Shown here piece after piece: positions 62,914 through 64,000 of a stretch of 64,000 bases of DNA. Both the position numbers and the translations under genes were made by a program. Each line of letters opens with the position of its first letter. Position 1 is the stretch's first letter. The stretch is from a halophilic archaeon (lineage in GTDB: Archaea > Halobacteriota > Halobacteria > Halobacteriales > Haladaptataceae): positions 992,001-1,056,000 of the forward strand of contig QNGA01000001.1 in the NCBI GenBank assembly GCA_003298465.1. Reading direction: 5' to 3'. The notes beneath the pieces were generated by a model that had not been told where the DNA came from, searched no databases, and worked only from the letters and a program-made list of their open reading frames with translations.

Positions 62914-63762
62914 ATGACCGGGAAGCGCGGACCCGCCCGTTCGACGGTACTGACCCTCGCAGCGTTCCTCCTGATAGCGTTCGGGTTCACCTGGAGTTAC
63001 AACGCTCTCTACGAGTCGCTCCTCGACGCCCGACTGTCGGGAACGACGCCGGGTCGGATCGTACCGTACTTCGGCGCGTGGGGTCCGCCGATCGCGGTGG
63101 CCGTCGTCCTCCGGACGAGCGACGTCTCCGTCGCCGACTGGTTCGGCCGCCAGGTACGGTCCCGTAATCCGCCGGAGTCGTACCTGCTGGCGCTGGTGCT
63201 TCCGAACGCCGTCCAGGCGGTCACGACGCTCGTGTACCTGTGGGCGGGGGTCCCCGTCGAGTTCTCCTTCCCGCTGGTGAACTTCGTCCTCGTGTTCGTC
63301 TTCACCCTCCTCCTGTTAGGTGCGCTGGAGGAGTTCGGCTGGCGCGGGTTCCTCCAGCCGTACCTGCAGGAGCGGTGGGGTGCCCTTCCCGCGGCGCTCG
63401 CCGTCGGCGTCCTGTGGGGGGCCTGGCACCTTCCACCGCTCCTCGCGGGGGACCTCGGGGGCATGGACCCGACCCTCTTTCTGGTCCACCTGCTACCGAT
63501 GTCGGTCGTCATGGCGTGGCTGTACAACATTTCGAGCGGCGTCGTGCCGGTGATGGTGTTCCACGCCGCGCACAACGCCCCCGGCCGGTTCTCGACGCCG
63601 ACCGGCGCCGTGCCACCGGGCGTGTCCGAGATGACGTATCCGGCCTACACCGTCGCCTGGATACTCGTCGGCGTCGCGTTCGTCGCCTACTACGGCCCGT
63701 CCCTCGCCGCCACGTCGGACGGCGGCGAGGACCCCGCCCCGGGACCGTTCCGCGCCGACTGA
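62914..63762 (+). CDS. CPBP-family intramembrane metalloprotease
   Basis: Protein of 282 residues with about seven hydrophobic helices. The abortive-infection/CPBP motifs are present: EEFGWRGFLQPYLQ (EExxxR), LWGAWHLPPLL with histidine, and FHAAHNAPGR with the last histidine. The family includes prenyl-protein-type proteases and bacteriocin-immunity proteins. The ATG at 62914 is preferred to one 15 codons earlier, because a TATA-like TTTTAACTA lies about 30 bases before it. Confidence 0.88.
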   Translation: MTGKRGPARSTVLTLAAFLLIAFGFTWSYNALYESLLDARLSGTTPGRIVPYFGAWGPPIAVAVVLRTSDVSVADWFGRQVRSRNPPESYLLALVLPNAVQAVTTLVYLWAGVPVEFSFPLVNFVLVFVFTLLLLGALEEFGWRGFLQPYLQERWGALPAALAVGVLWGAWHLPPLLAGDLGGMDPTLFLVHLLPMSVVMAWLYNISSGVVPVMVFHAAHNAPGRFSTPTGAVPPGVSEMTYPAYTVAWILVGVAFVAYYGPSLAATSDGGEDPAPGPFRAD

Positions 63763-63843
63763 GACCCTTCCCGTCGCCGCCCGTCCCCCGCCCCGTGGAA
63801 CGCTACGCCCTTCTCGGTCGAGACGACCACCGGACGACGGCGA

Positions 63844-64000
63844 CTACTCGGCGGCCGACGCCTGCCGTTCGAGCACTCGCGATCCGCTCCGGAGAAGCGA
63901 GTGCAAGTGGTCCGCTTCGTCGAACGCGGTCAGCCGTGCGTTCGGCAGTCTTCCGGCCATTCGCCGGGCGTCTTCCACCGGGACGTTCGAATCCCGTCCG
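63844..64000 (-). CDS. C-terminal end of an alpha/beta hydrolase (partial)
   Basis: The minus strand enters the window with an open frame of 52 codons ending in TAG at 63844. The sequence GRDSNVPVEDARRMAGRLPN, followed by LTAFDEADHLHSLLRSGSRV, resembles the last strand, the acid loop and the catalytic-histidine helix of alpha/beta hydrolases (GRDxNVP and DHL). The N-terminal two thirds lie beyond the window. Confidence 0.6.
   Translation of the reverse strand, partial: GRDSNVPVEDARRMAGRLPNARLTAFDEADHLHSLLRSGSRVLERQASAAE

Overview
The window is haloarchaeal chromosome (class Halobacteria). It has high GC, strongly acidic proteins, leaderless-type TATA-to-start spacing and archaeal ribosomal proteins in archaeal order. 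It also carries the archaeal oligosaccharyltransferase AglB, archaeal TFB, Cdc48, archease and MBF1, and the haloarchaea-typical HalOD1 and Bat-type HTH domains. Nothing in the sequence itself fixes the genus.

Layout. (1) 1-3.4 kb is an accessory transport region: an MFS exporter truncated by the window edge, a divergent FilR1-type regulator and an EamA permease. (2) 3.6-13.2 kb looks like part of an integrated conjugative or plasmid-like element. A TFB variant, a SWIM-finger protein and an ArdC-type antirestriction protein each sit behind a related leader made of a T5 run and two hairpins. After an AT-rich spacer comes a type IV secretion-like operon (VirB2-like, VirB6-like, membrane protein with a degenerate HNH finger, VirB3/VirB4 N-terminal half, VirB4 ATPase). 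No relaxase, coupling protein or integrase is visible. (3) 13.4-19.9 kb is the N-glycosylation locus (GT2, GT4, aglB) and an eIF2B-like gene. (4) 20-44 kb is mostly core metabolism, membrane and regulatory genes: a CDF metal exporter, panB, Hsp20-like/cdc48, archease, HAD, MBF1, an MBL nuclease and a 5-FCL-like gene. Decayed items lie among them: a GNAT fragment, a TnpB remnant and a broken Tat-exported cysteine-rich protein. (5) A tRNA-Gly(GCC) at 44.0 kb precedes the S10-spc ribosomal superoperon (SPOUT methyltransferase, L3 to L15, SecY; 44.3-58.5 kb), which is complete and tightly overlapped and includes the RNase P subunit Rpp29. (6) 58.7-64 kb holds dodecin, an IscA/ErpA protein, hisD, a GT2, a CPBP protease and the end of an alpha/beta hydrolase.

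The strongest candidates for new biology are in the element. The first is the repeated tandem-hairpin leader on three consecutive genes, one of which encodes its own TFB. The second is an AT-rich island at about 8.56-9.29 kb. It replaces both the C-terminal tail of the VirB6-like channel protein and the N-terminal finger of the next protein, like a swapped toxin/effector cassette. Other points worth attention are an inverted repeat over the likely start of the cdc48 operon transcript, a stuttering 3' end of the Gfo/Idh gene, and an IS1341-type end that appears to supply the stop codon of a NosD-like gene.
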